A stretch of 38,589 nucleotides of DNA from an uncultured Clavibacter sp. (GCA_937883945.1 CAKZXY010000050.1:1-38589); one strand, 5' to 3'. Positions 15,702 through 24,901 are shown, numbered from the stretch's first letter. Notes: generated from the sequence alone by a model not told the origin. Translations and numbers: made by a program.

Positions 15702-16766
15702 ATGGCAGATAGCTTGGAATTCATCGATTTAAGATCTGACACTGTAACTAAACCTTCTTTAGAGATGCGCTCTGCAATGGCTAGAGCAGAAGTTGGCGAT
15801 GATGTCTATTCTGATGATCCAACTGTTAACTCTCTCGAAGAGAGAGTTGCTGAGCTATTTGGGAAAGAAGCTGCCTTATTTACCCCAAGTGGATCTCTTG
15901 CAAATCAATTATCAATTCGATCTTTAGTATCTCCAGGCGAGGAGTTAATCTGTGAAACTAACTCCCATATCGCCCGCGCTGAGCTTGGAGCGGCAGCGAC
16001 TTTTAGCGGAATTACAACGAGGACCTGGCTTGCAGAGCGTGGGTTATTAAACGCTAGCCAAATTCTAGAACTAGCAAAACCTGATTCTGGCCCCTATCTA
16101 GTTTCAACTACAGCAATTGCGATTGAAAATACCCATAACTTTGGTGGTGGAAGCATTCAACCAATAGAAGAAATCGCTCTGCTGAGTAGGCAGGCAAGAG
16201 AGTTAGGGCTCTTTCTCCACCTTGATGGGGCAAGGATTTGGAATGCTCATGTTGCATCTGGAATTTCTCTACTTGAGTATGGAAAGTACTTTGAAACTAT
16301 TAGCGTCTGCCTATCAAAGGGGCTAGGAGCGCCAGTTGGATCGCTGATGATCTCCAATAAAGAGCGCATCTCCTCGGCTAGAGTTTGGCGTAAGCGATAT
16401 GGCGCTGGCATGAGACAGGTTGGAATTCTGGCAGCTGCTGGCCATTACGCACTTGATCACAACATATCTCGATTAGCCGATGATCATATAAAGGCTAAAA
16501 AGCTAGCTCAAGTATGTGCAAGCGCTGCGCCCTCAACTATTAATCCAGATTTTGTTGAGACAAATATCGTTGGACTTGATCTCTCCAAGGCAAATGTATC
16601 TGCGCTTGAATTTGCCTCCTCTGCAAAACAAAAAGGTTTATTGGTTAGCGCCCTAGGAAAGAGCTACCTTCGATTGGTAACTCATATGGATATAACCGAT
16701 GAGGCAAATGAGAGAGCCGGCGCTATTTTAAAGGAGTTACTAGAGCGCGCCTTCGTGCTTAAGTAG
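15702..16766 (+). CDS. ltaE: Low-specificity threonine aldolase
   Basis: A 354-residue fold-type I PLP enzyme with DLRSDTVTKPSLEMRSAM (9-26), GDDVYSDDPTVNSLE, LFTPSGSLANQLS, ENTHNFGGGS and HLDGARIWNA, and the PLP-lysine region ETISVCLSKGLGAPVGS. It cleaves L-threonine/allo-threonine to glycine and acetaldehyde. Start ATG follows AAGGAG directly. Its last 27 bases overlap the end of the convergent ogt gene. No missing residue was noticed. Confidence 0.93.
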   Translation: MADSLEFIDLRSDTVTKPSLEMRSAMARAEVGDDVYSDDPTVNSLEERVAELFGKEAALFTPSGSLANQLSIRSLVSPGEELICETNSHIARAELGAAATFSGITTRTWLAERGLLNASQILELAKPDSGPYLVSTTAIAIENTHNFGGGSIQPIEEIALLSRQARELGLFLHLDGARIWNAHVASGISLLEYGKYFETISVCLSKGLGAPVGSLMISNKERISSARVWRKRYGAGMRQVGILAAAGHYALDHNISRLADDHIKAKKLAQVCASAAPSTINPDFVETNIVGLDLSKANVSALEFASSAKQKGLLVSALGKSYLRLVTHMDITDEANERAGAILKELLERAFVLK

Positions 16767-17237
16767 CCACTCTTTATATCTCAATCCATAAGCATAATTT
16801 CCTAGCGCCCCGCCTGTTTTAACAATTCGATGACAAGGAACCACAAGGGCAATTAAATTTCGAGCACAAGCACTTCCTGCTGCTCGCACCGCATCATCTG
16901 AACCTGCCCGCTTTGCTAAATCGGCATAGGAGATAGTTTTTCCTGGAGAGACTTTTCTCATCACTCTCCATGCTGATTGTGAAAACTTCTCACCTTCCTG
17001 ATCAACTTTAATCCCATCAAGCGCTTTTAGATCCCCGTCAAAGTAATCAGAGACTAGATCTGTAATTATTGGAATTTGATTGACTTTCTTGCTCTCTAAT
17101 TGTCTCTCCTGCTTAGAGATTGAGTCAAGGAGTTCATCTTGTGAGGTAAAACCTGCAGCGATAAGAATATGTTCGCGTGATATTAGAGATAGAGCCCCTA
17201 CTGGAGTTTTAAGAGTAGTTCGAAGCAACACTTGCAA
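16740..17237 (-). CDS. ogt: Methylated-DNA--protein-cysteine methyltransferase
   Basis: A 165-residue O6-alkylguanine-DNA alkyltransferase. Features: a C-terminal helix-turn-helix segment with the recognition region SYADLAKRAGSDDAVRAAGSA, then the acceptor-Cys motif VVPCHRIVKTGGALGNYAYG. It repairs O6-methylguanine by irreversible transfer to its cysteine. The start is uncertain: TTG at 17237 or GTG at 17231. AGGA lies about 8 nt before the GTG. The 3' end overlaps ltaE by 27 nt. The aroG end is 31 nt upstream, so it may be the last gene of pfk-aroG-ogt. Confidence 0.92.
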   Translation of the reverse strand: MQVLLRTTLKTPVGALSLISREHILIAAGFTSQDELLDSISKQERQLESKKVNQIPIITDLVSDYFDGDLKALDGIKVDQEGEKFSQSAWRVMRKVSPGKTISYADLAKRAGSDDAVRAAGSACARNLIALVVPCHRIVKTGGALGNYAYGLRYKEWLLKHEGAL

Positions 17238-17268
17238 ATCCTACTGTCCTAAACTAAATATGGAAATA

Positions 17269-18603
17269 CTACAAACGATCGCGAAGCATCTCAGCTACAA
17301 GGAAAGCAAGCTCTAAAGATTGTGTGTGGTTAAGCCTTGGATCACAAGCGCTCTCATATCGGGTAGCGAGATCCTCATGCGAGATTTCCTCTCCCCCACC
17401 GACACACTCTGTAACATCATCGCCGGTTAATTCAATGTGAATTCCTCCAGGATGGGTTCCAAGTTTCTGATGAACTTCAAAGAAGCCCTTTACTTCATCT
17501 AGAACATCATCGAATTTACGAGTTTTATACCCGCTTGGAGCTTCATAAGTATTGCCATGCATTGGATCGCAGACCCAGAGAACTTTCGCTCCCGACTTCT
17601 CAACCGCTTCAATAATTCCTGGAAGAACGCTACGCACATTTGTTGCGCCCATTCTGGTTATAAAGGTTAAGCGACCTGGCTCATTATCTGGATTAAGGGC
17701 CTTGATAATTTCTAGCGCGCTCTGAGCAGTTGTCTTTGGACCTAGTTTGACCCCTATAGGATTTTTAATCTTCTTTGCAAAATCAATATGTGCCCCATCT
17801 AATTGACGTGTGCGCTCGCCTATCCAAACAAAGTGCGCTGAAACATCATAAGCATCGCCAGTTCTTGAATCAATTCTAGTTAGGGCCTTCTCATACTCAA
17901 GAATTAGAGCCTCATGACTTGAATAAAAATCAACTGTCTTAAACTCCTCAGGATTAATCCCTGCAGATCTCATAAAATCAAGAGCTCTTCCAATTTCATT
18001 AGCCATAGCTTCATAGCGCACACCAATACGCGAATCCTTAACAAAACCTTTATTCCACTCATGAACTAAACGCAGGTCTGCAAAGCCGCCTTGAGTAAAG
18101 GCGCGAACTAGATTTAGCGTTGAGGCAGAGGTTTGATAAACCTTAACTAGGCGAGCAGGATTAGGGCGACGGGCTTCTGGTGTGAATTCCAGATCATTAA
18201 CAGCATCCCCGCGATATGCAGGGAGTGAAACTTCGCCTCTCGTCTCCAAATCATTACTTCTAGGCTTTGCAAATTGCCCTGCCATTCGACCAACTTTTAT
18301 TACCGGAAGGCTTGCGCCATATTGGAGAACTGCAGCCATCTGCAAAATAGTCTTAATACGGTTTCGAATCGAGTCAGCAGTTGCTCCCAGAAATGTCTCT
18401 GCGCAATCTCCACCTTGCAGCATAAAAGCTTTGCCATCTGCTGCTTGAGCAATTTTCTCTTTTAAGTTATCGCATTCGCCAGCGAAAACTAGTGGTGGAA
18501 GCGACTTTAATTCTTTTACTGCCAACTCTAATTCAGAGCGATCTGGCCAATTAGGCTGTTGAGCTGCCTTGAGGGCGGGATCAAAGAGAGAATCAATTGA
18601 CAT
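17269..18603 (-). CDS. aroG: Class II (plant-type) DAHP synthase
   Basis: A 444-residue class II 3-deoxy-D-arabino-heptulosonate-7-phosphate synthase: MLQGGDCAETF (PEP/Mn site cysteine), KVGRMAGQFAKPRS, LPAYRGDAVN, FYSSHEALILEYE, HFVWIGERTRQLDGAH, GVKLGP, RMGATN, VLWVCDPMHGNT, GGIHIELTGDDVTEC. It makes the first shikimate-pathway intermediate from PEP and erythrose-4-phosphate. The ATG at 18603 is preferred to a TTG two codons earlier; neither has a convincing Shine-Dalgarno. It lies 41 nt after pfk. Nearness to pknL recalls the mycobacterial pknL-aroG order. Confidence 0.95.
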   Translation of the reverse strand: MSIDSLFDPALKAAQQPNWPDRSELELAVKELKSLPPLVFAGECDNLKEKIAQAADGKAFMLQGGDCAETFLGATADSIRNRIKTILQMAAVLQYGASLPVIKVGRMAGQFAKPRSNDLETRGEVSLPAYRGDAVNDLEFTPEARRPNPARLVKVYQTSASTLNLVRAFTQGGFADLRLVHEWNKGFVKDSRIGVRYEAMANEIGRALDFMRSAGINPEEFKTVDFYSSHEALILEYEKALTRIDSRTGDAYDVSAHFVWIGERTRQLDGAHIDFAKKIKNPIGVKLGPKTTAQSALEIIKALNPDNEPGRLTFITRMGATNVRSVLPGIIEAVEKSGAKVLWVCDPMHGNTYEAPSGYKTRKFDDVLDEVKGFFEVHQKLGTHPGGIHIELTGDDVTECVGGGEEISHEDLATRYESACDPRLNHTQSLELAFLVAEMLRDRL

Positions 18604-18644
18604 GGTCAAAGAGTAGGCAACTTAGGGCAATCGGCGTCGGCCAA

Positions 18645-19670
18645 TTATCCGAAGAAAACTTCTGCCTCTGCTAATAGAGCTGGATCTACCGTCTTTAACT
18701 TCTCAGTAGCTGAGGCCAATGGGACACGCTTAATTGCTGTGCCATGAAGCGCAACCATCTTGCCCCAATCCCCTTCATGAGCCGCAGTTATGGCATGCAG
18801 ACCAAAACGCGTTGCAAGAACTCGATCAAATGCTGTTGGCGTTCCCCCACGTTGAATATGGCCAAGAATTGAGGTGCGAGCCTCAGCTCCCGTGCGCTTT
18901 TCAATCTCATTAGCTAACCACTCACCAATTCCTGAAAGTTTGACATGGCCAAAGGCATCTTTAGTTGAATCTTTAGTAATTAAATCGCCATCTTTTGGAA
19001 GGGCGCCCTCTGCCACCACCAAAATTGGAGCATAAGATTGTTCAAATCTAGATTTAACATATGAGCAAACTTTATCGATATCAAATGGAACTTCAGGAAT
19101 GAGAATGCATGATGCGCCGCCGGCAAGTCCAGAGTGCAGCGCAATCCAGCCAGCATGTCTTCCCATAACCTCCACAATTAGCGCGCGGTGATGAGACTCT
19201 GCAGTGGTATGAAGACGATCGATTGCCTCAACTGCAATATTAACTGCGGTATCAAAGCCAAATGTGTAATCAGTGTTATTTAGATCATTATCAATGGTCT
19301 TTGGAACGCCAATTACTTTTACACCTAAAGCATCTAATTTTGTAGCAACACCTAAAGTATCTTCTCCGCCGATAGCAATTAGAGCATCAACATTCATCTT
19401 GGCAAGATTTTCTTTGATTCGCTCTACTCCATTTTCAATCTTAAATGGATTGGTCCGTGATGAACCAAGAATGGTTCCACCGCGCGGAAGAATTCCTCGG
19501 GTCGCCGCAATATTTAGCGGCATCGTAAGCCCCTCTAGCGGGCCTTTCCATCCATCACGAAATCCGATGAACTCATAGCCATATTCTTTTTCGCCCTTGC
19601 GTACCACTGCTCTGATTACTGCATTTAGTCCAGGACAATCTCCGCCGCCTGTAAGCACACCGAAACGCAT
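18645..19670 (-). CDS. pfp: Phosphofructokinase, residues suggest PPi-dependent
   Basis: A 341-residue PFK-family enzyme: VLTGGGDCPGLNAVIR (5-20), ILPRGGTILGSSR, GGEDT (101-105), PKTIDND (123-129), MGRHAGWIAL and LGHIQRGG. The phosphoryl-donor positions read Asp104 and Lys124. ATP enzymes of this actinobacterial group usually have Gly at 104, whereas Asp104 with Lys124 is the pattern described for pyrophosphate-dependent enzymes. I therefore predict a reversible PPi-PFK; ATP dependence is the alternative. It phosphorylates fructose-6-phosphate in glycolysis. Start ATG with GGAG 8 nt upstream. It lies between glgC and aroG on the same strand. Confidence 0.85.
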   Translation of the reverse strand: MRFGVLTGGGDCPGLNAVIRAVVRKGEKEYGYEFIGFRDGWKGPLEGLTMPLNIAATRGILPRGGTILGSSRTNPFKIENGVERIKENLAKMNVDALIAIGGEDTLGVATKLDALGVKVIGVPKTIDNDLNNTDYTFGFDTAVNIAVEAIDRLHTTAESHHRALIVEVMGRHAGWIALHSGLAGGASCILIPEVPFDIDKVCSYVKSRFEQSYAPILVVAEGALPKDGDLITKDSTKDAFGHVKLSGIGEWLANEIEKRTGAEARTSILGHIQRGGTPTAFDRVLATRFGLHAITAAHEGDWGKMVALHGTAIKRVPLASATEKLKTVDPALLAEAEVFFG

Positions 19671-19754
19671 ATGAATTACTCCGATTAGATAATGGATTTG
19701 AATCAGCTCTGACTCAGGTAGAGATTCTAGCGCATTGCAAAATTATCAATGAAA

Positions 19755-20978
19755 TTACCGCGTAACTACCACGCCTTTTCCAACTACAACTATTCCACCA
19801 GGTGAAACTGTGAAGCGCTGGCGATCTCTCTCTATATCAAATCCAATACTGGCCCCAGGTTCCACAATTACGCTCTTATCTAAGATTGCATTTTTAACCC
19901 TAGCTCCATCCCCTATTCGCACAGCCGGCATAAGTACTGAGCTCTCAACTACAGAGTCGCGACCAGCATAGACATCATATGAGGCAACAGTTCTGCGCAG
20001 TTCGCCGCCAGAGATAATAGATCCAGCACCAACAACTGAATCAAATGCAATTCCACGCTCTGAGAACTTTGCTGGAGGTAGAGATGGTGGATTGGTAAGA
20101 ATTGGCCACTGGCGATTATAAAGATTAAAAATAGGTAGCGGCGAAACTAAATCCATATGTGCATCAAAATAACTATCAATGCTTCCTACATCACGCCAAT
20201 AACCTTTATCGCGCTCAGTCTCACCTGGCACCACATTATTTGCAAAGTCATAAACCTTTGCAAGGCCAGCTCTAGTCATAGCAGGAATGATGTTTGCGCC
20301 TAAGTCATGACGGGAGTCGACATCTTCCGAATCAAGAATCAGGGCCTCCTCCATCGCGTCGCGACGAAAGATGTAATTACCCATGGAAACCAAACATAAA
20401 TCAGGATGACCTGGCATTGCTGGAGGATCTTTAGGCTTTTCATGAAATGCTTTTATAGTAACTCCATCGCTATCAAGTTCAATAACTCCAAATTCCGAAG
20501 CCTCAGATCGCTTCACTCTAATTGCAGCAACTGTTACTCCAGCTCCGCTTTCCAAGTGACTTATATACATTGCATTCGGATCCATCCGATAGACGTGATC
20601 TGCGCCAAAGACGATTACATGTTTTGGGTTCTCATCATGGATTAAATTGAAATTCTGCAAAATCGCATCAGCGCTTCCGGTATACCAACGTGGACCAAGT
20701 CTCTGCTGCGCTGGAACAGGGGTGATGTAGTTTCCAAGGAGGGTAGACATTCTCCATGTTGTAGTTATATGTCTATCAAGTGAATGAGATTTGTACTGTG
20801 TAAGAACTGCAATTCTTAAAAACCCAGCATTAACAAGATTGGAGAGAACAAAATCAACTAAACGATAGGAGCCACCAAATGGAACTGCCGGCTTTGCTCT
20901 ATCTGCTGTTAATGGCATCAAGCGCTTACCTTCGCCACCAGCAAGCACTATTCCTAATGGAAGATCTAAGCGGGCCAT
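19755..20978 (-). CDS. glgC: Glucose-1-phosphate adenylyltransferase
   Basis: A 407-residue ADP-glucose pyrophosphorylase. The nucleotidyltransferase signature is [28 protein letters not shown] (9-36). Further motifs are [31 protein letters not shown] and FHEKPKDPP, followed by a C-terminal left-handed beta-helix with [18 protein letters not shown]. It makes ADP-glucose for glycogen or maltose-1-phosphate synthesis. The N-terminal residues needed for allosteric control (GKRLMPLT) are present. It diverges from glgA with 23 bp between start codons and an apparent shared symmetric -10. The pfk start is 84 nt downstream. Confidence 0.95.
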   Translation of the reverse strand: MARLDLPLGIVLAGGEGKRLMPLTADRAKPAVPFGGSYRLVDFVLSNLVNAGFLRIAVLTQYKSHSLDRHITTTWRMSTLLGNYITPVPAQQRLGPRWYTGSADAILQNFNLIHDENPKHVIVFGADHVYRMDPNAMYISHLESGAGVTVAAIRVKRSEASEFGVIELDSDGVTIKAFHEKPKDPPAMPGHPDLCLVSMGNYIFRRDAMEEALILDSEDVDSRHDLGANIIPAMTRAGLAKVYDFANNVVPGETERDKGYWRDVGSIDSYFDAHMDLVSPLPIFNLYNRQWPILTNPPSLPPAKFSERGIAFDSVVGAGSIISGGELRRTVASYDVYAGRDSVVESSVLMPAVRIGDGARVKNAILDKSVIVEPGASIGFDIERDRQRFTVSPGGIVVVGKGVVVTR

Positions 20979-20985
20979 ATGTCTA

Positions 20986-20991
20986 ACGATA
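20986..20991 (-). promoter_or_regulatory. Putative -10 box of glgC
   Basis: Minus-strand TATCGT ends 7 nt before the glgC ATG. Its TA (20990-20991) is also the TA of the glgA box on the plus strand. Confidence 0.5.
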
Positions 20992-20995
20992 CTCT
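20990..20995 (+). promoter_or_regulatory. Putative leaderless -10 box of glgA
   Basis: TACTCT is followed by exactly 6 nt and the glgA GTG. Together with the glgC box it forms A-CGA-TA-CTC-T within only 23 bp of intergenic DNA. Confidence 0.55.
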
Positions 20996-21001
20996 TGGCA
21001 G

Positions 21002-22168
21002 GTGAGCAGCGCTAAGGTCAAAGTAGCCATGATTACTCGCGAATGGCCCCCTGAAATCTATGGTGGAGCCGGGGTTCATATCGCAAACCTAGTCTCAGCT
21101 CTCAAGCAGAGCGGAAATATCGAGAGCTTTGTTCATTGCTTTGGTGAGGCAAGAAGTGATGCCGCTAATTATCAATTACCTAAAGAGCTATCCTCTATTA
21201 ATCCAGCGCTTCAAACCCTTCTACTTGATAGCGATATTGCTAAAAATCTGAAGGGGATGGATATTGCGCACTCCCATACTTGGTATGCCAATCTAGCCGG
21301 GTATTTAGCGATGAAAATATTTGGAATTCCCCATGTCATTACCGCCCACTCTCTGGAACCCTTGCGTCCCTGGAAAGCTGAACAGCTAGGTGGTGGATAT
21401 CAAATTTCATCATGGGCTGAAAAGATTTCCTATGAGAGCGCATCTGCCATCATCGCAGTTAGCGATGGCATGAGAGCTGATGTGTTAAAGGCCTATCCCA
21501 AGATAGATACCAATAAAGTTGTGACGATTAGAAATGGGATAGATACCAAGGCCTTTGCTCCTAATCCAAATTCAGAGGTTTTGAAAAAATATGGGATTAA
21601 TTCACCTTATGGTTTATTTGTTGGAAGAATAACTAGACAGAAGGGTCTTGCTCACTTGCTTCGTGCTTGGCAGAGAGTTCCTAAGGATTACTCTCTAGTG
21701 CTCGCGGCAGGATCACCTGATGAACCAGCAATCGGTGCTGAAGTTGAGCAACTAATTGCAGAGCTATCAAAGCAGCGAGGAAATATCATTTGGATTAAGC
21801 AGATGCTAGATCGTGAAGAATTAACCGCTCTTCTTACGGGAGCTCAAGTGTTTCTCTGTCCATCAATCTATGAGCCGCTAGGAATTGTTAATTTAGAGGC
21901 GATGGCCTGTGAAACCGCAGTTGTGGCATCTAAAGTTGGAGGCATTCCTGAGGTAGTAGTTGATAATGAAACTGGATTATTAGTTGATTACTCATCTAAT
22001 CCGTCAGAGTTTGAAGATCTCCTTGCTTCTGCGATTAATAAATTAATGTCAGATAAATCACTATCTATTAAATACGGTCAAGCAGGGCGAATTCGCGCGA
22101 TTGAGCACTTCGGATGGGATAAGGTTGCTAATTCCACCATCGAGTTATATCGGAGTCTAATAAAGTAA
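21002..22168 (+). CDS. glgA: Glycogen synthase / maltose-1-phosphate synthase, actinobacterial GlgA type
   Basis: A 388-residue GT4-type glycosyltransferase: [16 protein letters not shown] (12-27, with the glycine loop), [52 protein letters not shown], and [18 protein letters not shown] with the E-x7-E catalytic pattern. It uses ADP-glucose from the divergent glgC. The short actinobacterial form includes GlgM, which transfers glucose to glucose-1-phosphate to make maltose-1-phosphate; sequence alone does not separate this from true glycogen synthase. The GTG start lies 6 nt after a TANNNT box. A DMT permease begins immediately after its stop. Confidence 0.9.
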   Translation: MSSAKVKVAMITREWPPEIYGGAGVHIANLVSALKQSGNIESFVHCFGEARSDAANYQLPKELSSINPALQTLLLDSDIAKNLKGMDIAHSHTWYANLAGYLAMKIFGIPHVITAHSLEPLRPWKAEQLGGGYQISSWAEKISYESASAIIAVSDGMRADVLKAYPKIDTNKVVTIRNGIDTKAFAPNPNSEVLKKYGINSPYGLFVGRITRQKGLAHLLRAWQRVPKDYSLVLAAGSPDEPAIGAEVEQLIAELSKQRGNIIWIKQMLDREELTALLTGAQVFLCPSIYEPLGIVNLEAMACETAVVASKVGGIPEVVVDNETGLLVDYSSNPSEFEDLLASAINKLMSDKSLSIKYGQAGRIRAIEHFGWDKVANSTIELYRSLIK

Positions 22169-23047
22169 ATGTCACGAAAAGGTTGGGTGCTCTTTGCCCT
22201 AGTTGGTTTGCTATGGGGAGTTCCCTATCTATTTATGAAAGTTGCAGTTGAAGAGCTTTCAACTCCAGTAATTGTTTTTGCTCGCCTTGCTATTGGAGCC
22301 CTTCTCTTGATTCCAGTAGCCCTATATGAAAAATCTATTCGGCCAGCTCTTAAGTACTGGCCATATATTCTGTTCTACTCTGTTCTTGAAATGGTAATTC
22401 CTTGGTATTTGATTACTACCGCTCAGAAGGATCTCTCATCAGGATTGGTTGCGCTCTTGGTTTCTACAGTTCCAATCTGGGCCACACTCTTTGCTCATCA
22501 CAGTGGCGATTCGACGGCAGCTCATCGCACCAGAATTTTTGGTATTGCTATGGGATTGATGGGTGTATCACTTCTTGTAGGGATTGAGTCATTAAATGAC
22601 TTTGATAGCGCCATCGCAATTGCAATGGTATTAGTTGCATCTATCTCTTATGCCTGGGCAGTAAATATGATTACCAGGAGAGCTCCTGAAATATCTGGAG
22701 TTGCTATCAATGGATTATCGATGATCATTGCTCTGATTTTCTTTGCTCCCTTTGCTGCATTTAATTTGCCAACCCAGAGCCCATCAATTGAGGCAATTAG
22801 TGCAACTGCAGCCCTTGGGATCTTCTCCACAGGCCTTGCCTTCTGGATTTTCTTTATCGTCTTGAAAGAAATTGGCCCTGCTCGAGCATCTCTTGTCGTT
22901 TATCCAAACACGGCAGTTGCTGTGATTCTTGGAATCATAATTCTCAATGAGAAGATAACTCTGGCTATTACTATCGGTCTTCCCTTGGTTTTAATCGGTT
23001 CTTATTTTGCTAGCAAAAAGTCTGAAACCCCAGTTGTTACCGGGTAA
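22169..23047 (+). CDS. DMT-superfamily (EamA) permease
   Basis: A 292-residue membrane protein with two EamA repeats and about ten helices: GWVLFALVGLLWGVPYLFMKVAVEELSTPVIVFARLAIGALLL at the N-terminus and KEIGPARASLVVYPNTAVAVILGIIILNEKIT in repeat 2. The ATG abuts the glgA stop with no gap, so it is probably co-translated with glgA. It is unlike the permease at 14829 in detail, and the substrate is unknown. The last 11 bases overlap the convergent era gene. Confidence 0.85.
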   Translation: MSRKGWVLFALVGLLWGVPYLFMKVAVEELSTPVIVFARLAIGALLLIPVALYEKSIRPALKYWPYILFYSVLEMVIPWYLITTAQKDLSSGLVALLVSTVPIWATLFAHHSGDSTAAHRTRIFGIAMGLMGVSLLVGIESLNDFDSAIAIAMVLVASISYAWAVNMITRRAPEISGVAINGLSMIIALIFFAPFAAFNLPTQSPSIEAISATAALGIFSTGLAFWIFFIVLKEIGPARASLVVYPNTAVAVILGIIILNEKITLAITIGLPLVLIGSYFASKKSETPVVTG

Positions 23048-23960
23048 ATCCCAACTTAAGTAAGGCCTTAGAGTCGCTCTGCCAATTAGCCATAACTTTT
23101 ACATGAAGGCCAAGAAAAATTCGAGCCTTTAATTTCTTTTCAATCTCACCTCTAGCCACAATTCCCACTTGCTTAAGTCTCTCTCCCTTATGGCCAATGA
23201 TTATCGCCTTCTGACTATCGCGCTCAACAATAATTGAGGCATGGATATCAAAAAATGGAGTATCGCCTTCCACTCGCTTATCACGCTCTGAGATTTCATC
23301 TATTAAAACTGCAATTGAGTGGGGCACCTCCTCAAAAACATCTTCAATAGCAGCCTCTCTAATTAGATCTGCAATCTGAGTATTTAGCTCTTGATCAGAG
23401 CTCATATCAGCTGGATAAAAGGGTGGGGATTCTGGAGCGTATTTTGCTAGCAGATCCATAAGCAATTGAACTTGATCATCAGTTTTGGCAGATAATGGCA
23501 CTACTTCATCCCAAGCAAAGCCTGCATCCTGCGCTAATTTACTGGCAGCTATTAATTGCTCAGGCATTAGAGCTTTCTTAGCCATATCAATCATTGTTAT
23601 GGCGCAGATTTTCTTAGCGCTTCGATGGCGCGCCATCTCCTTGGCGATAAAGAGATCACCTGCCCCAATTGCTTCAACTGCAGGAATGCAGAGCACAATG
23701 GCATCAACTGATTCCATATTCTCATTAACAATTGAATTAAGGGCCCCGCCAAGTAGGGTCTTTGGCTTATGAACTCCAGGGGTATCAACTACTACTAATT
23801 GAAAATCAGGACGGGTAACAATTCCTCGGATAGCGTTTCGAGTGGTATTTGGATGATGCGAGGTGATGACAATTTTTTCGCCTACTAGAGCATTAACAAG
23901 CGTTGATTTTCCAGTATTGGGCCTGCCAACAATTGCAACAAAGGCGGCTTTATGTGTCAT
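23037..23960 (-). CDS. era: GTPase Era
   Basis: A 307-residue GTPase: G1 GRPNTGKST (12-20), switch region ITSHHPNTTRNA, G3 DTPGVHKP, then G4 of the form T-x-x-D in AITMIDMAKK and G5 PLSAKTDD. The C-terminal KH domain shows IIGHKGERLKQVG. Era binds the 3' end of 16S rRNA and assists small-subunit maturation. GTG at 23963 or ATG at 23960 can start it; I list the ATG. Start overlaps the dprA stop by 11-14 nt, so it is coupled to dprA. In many bacteria era follows ybeY and a CBS-domain gene, which are not here. Confidence 0.95.
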   Translation of the reverse strand: MTHKAAFVAIVGRPNTGKSTLVNALVGEKIVITSHHPNTTRNAIRGIVTRPDFQLVVVDTPGVHKPKTLLGGALNSIVNENMESVDAIVLCIPAVEAIGAGDLFIAKEMARHRSAKKICAITMIDMAKKALMPEQLIAASKLAQDAGFAWDEVVPLSAKTDDQVQLLMDLLAKYAPESPPFYPADMSSDQELNTQIADLIREAAIEDVFEEVPHSIAVLIDEISERDKRVEGDTPFFDIHASIIVERDSQKAIIIGHKGERLKQVGIVARGEIEKKLKARIFLGLHVKVMANWQSDSKALLKLGFTR

Positions 23961-24876
23961 CACCGCTAAGGGTACCCGTCTTTTGGCTACTAATTGGCAA
24001 CATTAACTCGAGGGCATCTGGAACTGAGGTAACTATCTCAGCTAAGCGCTCGCCAATTAAGCGATGACAACCATCGCTAGTAGGTGAGGTAATTGGTCCG
24101 GGAACTGCCATTACAGGTCGCATTATCTCGGCAGCATCACGGGCAGTTCTAAGAGAGCCACTTCTAAATGCAGCTTCGATAACGATAGTTCCCTTTGAAA
24201 GCGCGGCGATTAATCTATTTCGAGTCAAGAATCTCTCAGCTCTTGCCCCAACTCTTGGCATTACCTCAGAGATAAGTGCTCCACTTTCTTGTAATTCAGA
24301 GAAGATTTTATTATTTCCAGCTGGATAGTTAACAGATACTCCAGATGCAAGAACAGCAAATGTTGAACCTTCTGCAGCTAAGCAACCGCGATGAGCATGA
24401 GTGTCTATTCCATAGGCTCCCCCACTAATTACCGCCCAATTACGATCTGCAAAACCGCTTGCAAATTCACTAGCAACTCTTGCCCCATAGAGCGTTGGCT
24501 TTCTTGTCCCAACGATGGAGATAGATTGCGCCGGCAGATTAGCTCCTTTAATAATTAAGCCAATAGGTGGATTGCTCAAGTCATTTAGAGATGTAGGCCA
24601 AAACATTGAGCTTGGAGTAATAAATCTTGCTTCAGCAAATTCAATCTCCTCCCAAAGCTCTTGGGCAGAGGTATCAATGAGTACCTGGCGAATCCCTCCA
24701 GATGCTTTATTTATCCTCTCATATGCCCCATGGATGATCCGCTCCACCAGCTCCACTGCGCCATAACGCTTTAACTCAATCGACCAGGTGATGCTCCCTG
24801 GCTCAATAGCGCTAAAGAGCTTTAACCGGGCTTGAATCTCTAAGTCATCTTTTATCTGATTTTCTACATCAATCAT
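23950..24876 (-). CDS. dprA: DNA-processing protein DprA
   Basis: A 308-residue DprA with the Rossmann-like domain: SIVGTRKPTLYGARVA, AVISGGAYGIDTHAHRGCLAA, TFAVLASGVSVNYPAGN, LISEVMPRVGARAERFLTRNRLIAALS, VIEAAFRSGSLRTARDAAE, MAVPGPITSPTSDGCHRLI. DprA loads RecA on incoming single strands in natural transformation and is often kept without obvious competence. The usual actinobacterial order is rplS-lepB-rnhB-yraN-comM-dprA; here yraN and comM are absent and dprA comes 63 bp after rnhB. The ATG lies 6 nt after a minus-strand TATTCT box. Confidence 0.93.
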   Translation of the reverse strand: MIDVENQIKDDLEIQARLKLFSAIEPGSITWSIELKRYGAVELVERIIHGAYERINKASGGIRQVLIDTSAQELWEEIEFAEARFITPSSMFWPTSLNDLSNPPIGLIIKGANLPAQSISIVGTRKPTLYGARVASEFASGFADRNWAVISGGAYGIDTHAHRGCLAAEGSTFAVLASGVSVNYPAGNNKIFSELQESGALISEVMPRVGARAERFLTRNRLIAALSKGTIVIEAAFRSGSLRTARDAAEIMRPVMAVPGPITSPTSDGCHRLIGERLAEIVTSVPDALELMLPISSQKTGTLSGDDT

Positions 24877-24882
24877 TGCTAG

Positions 24883-24888
24883 AGAATA
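24883..24888 (-). promoter_or_regulatory. Putative leaderless -10 box of dprA
   Basis: Minus-strand TATTCT is followed by 6 nt and the dprA ATG. A perfect 14-bp inverted repeat (24902-24915) lies where the -35 element would be. Confidence 0.5.
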
Positions 24889-24901
24889 AGAGTGAGAGGC
24901 G

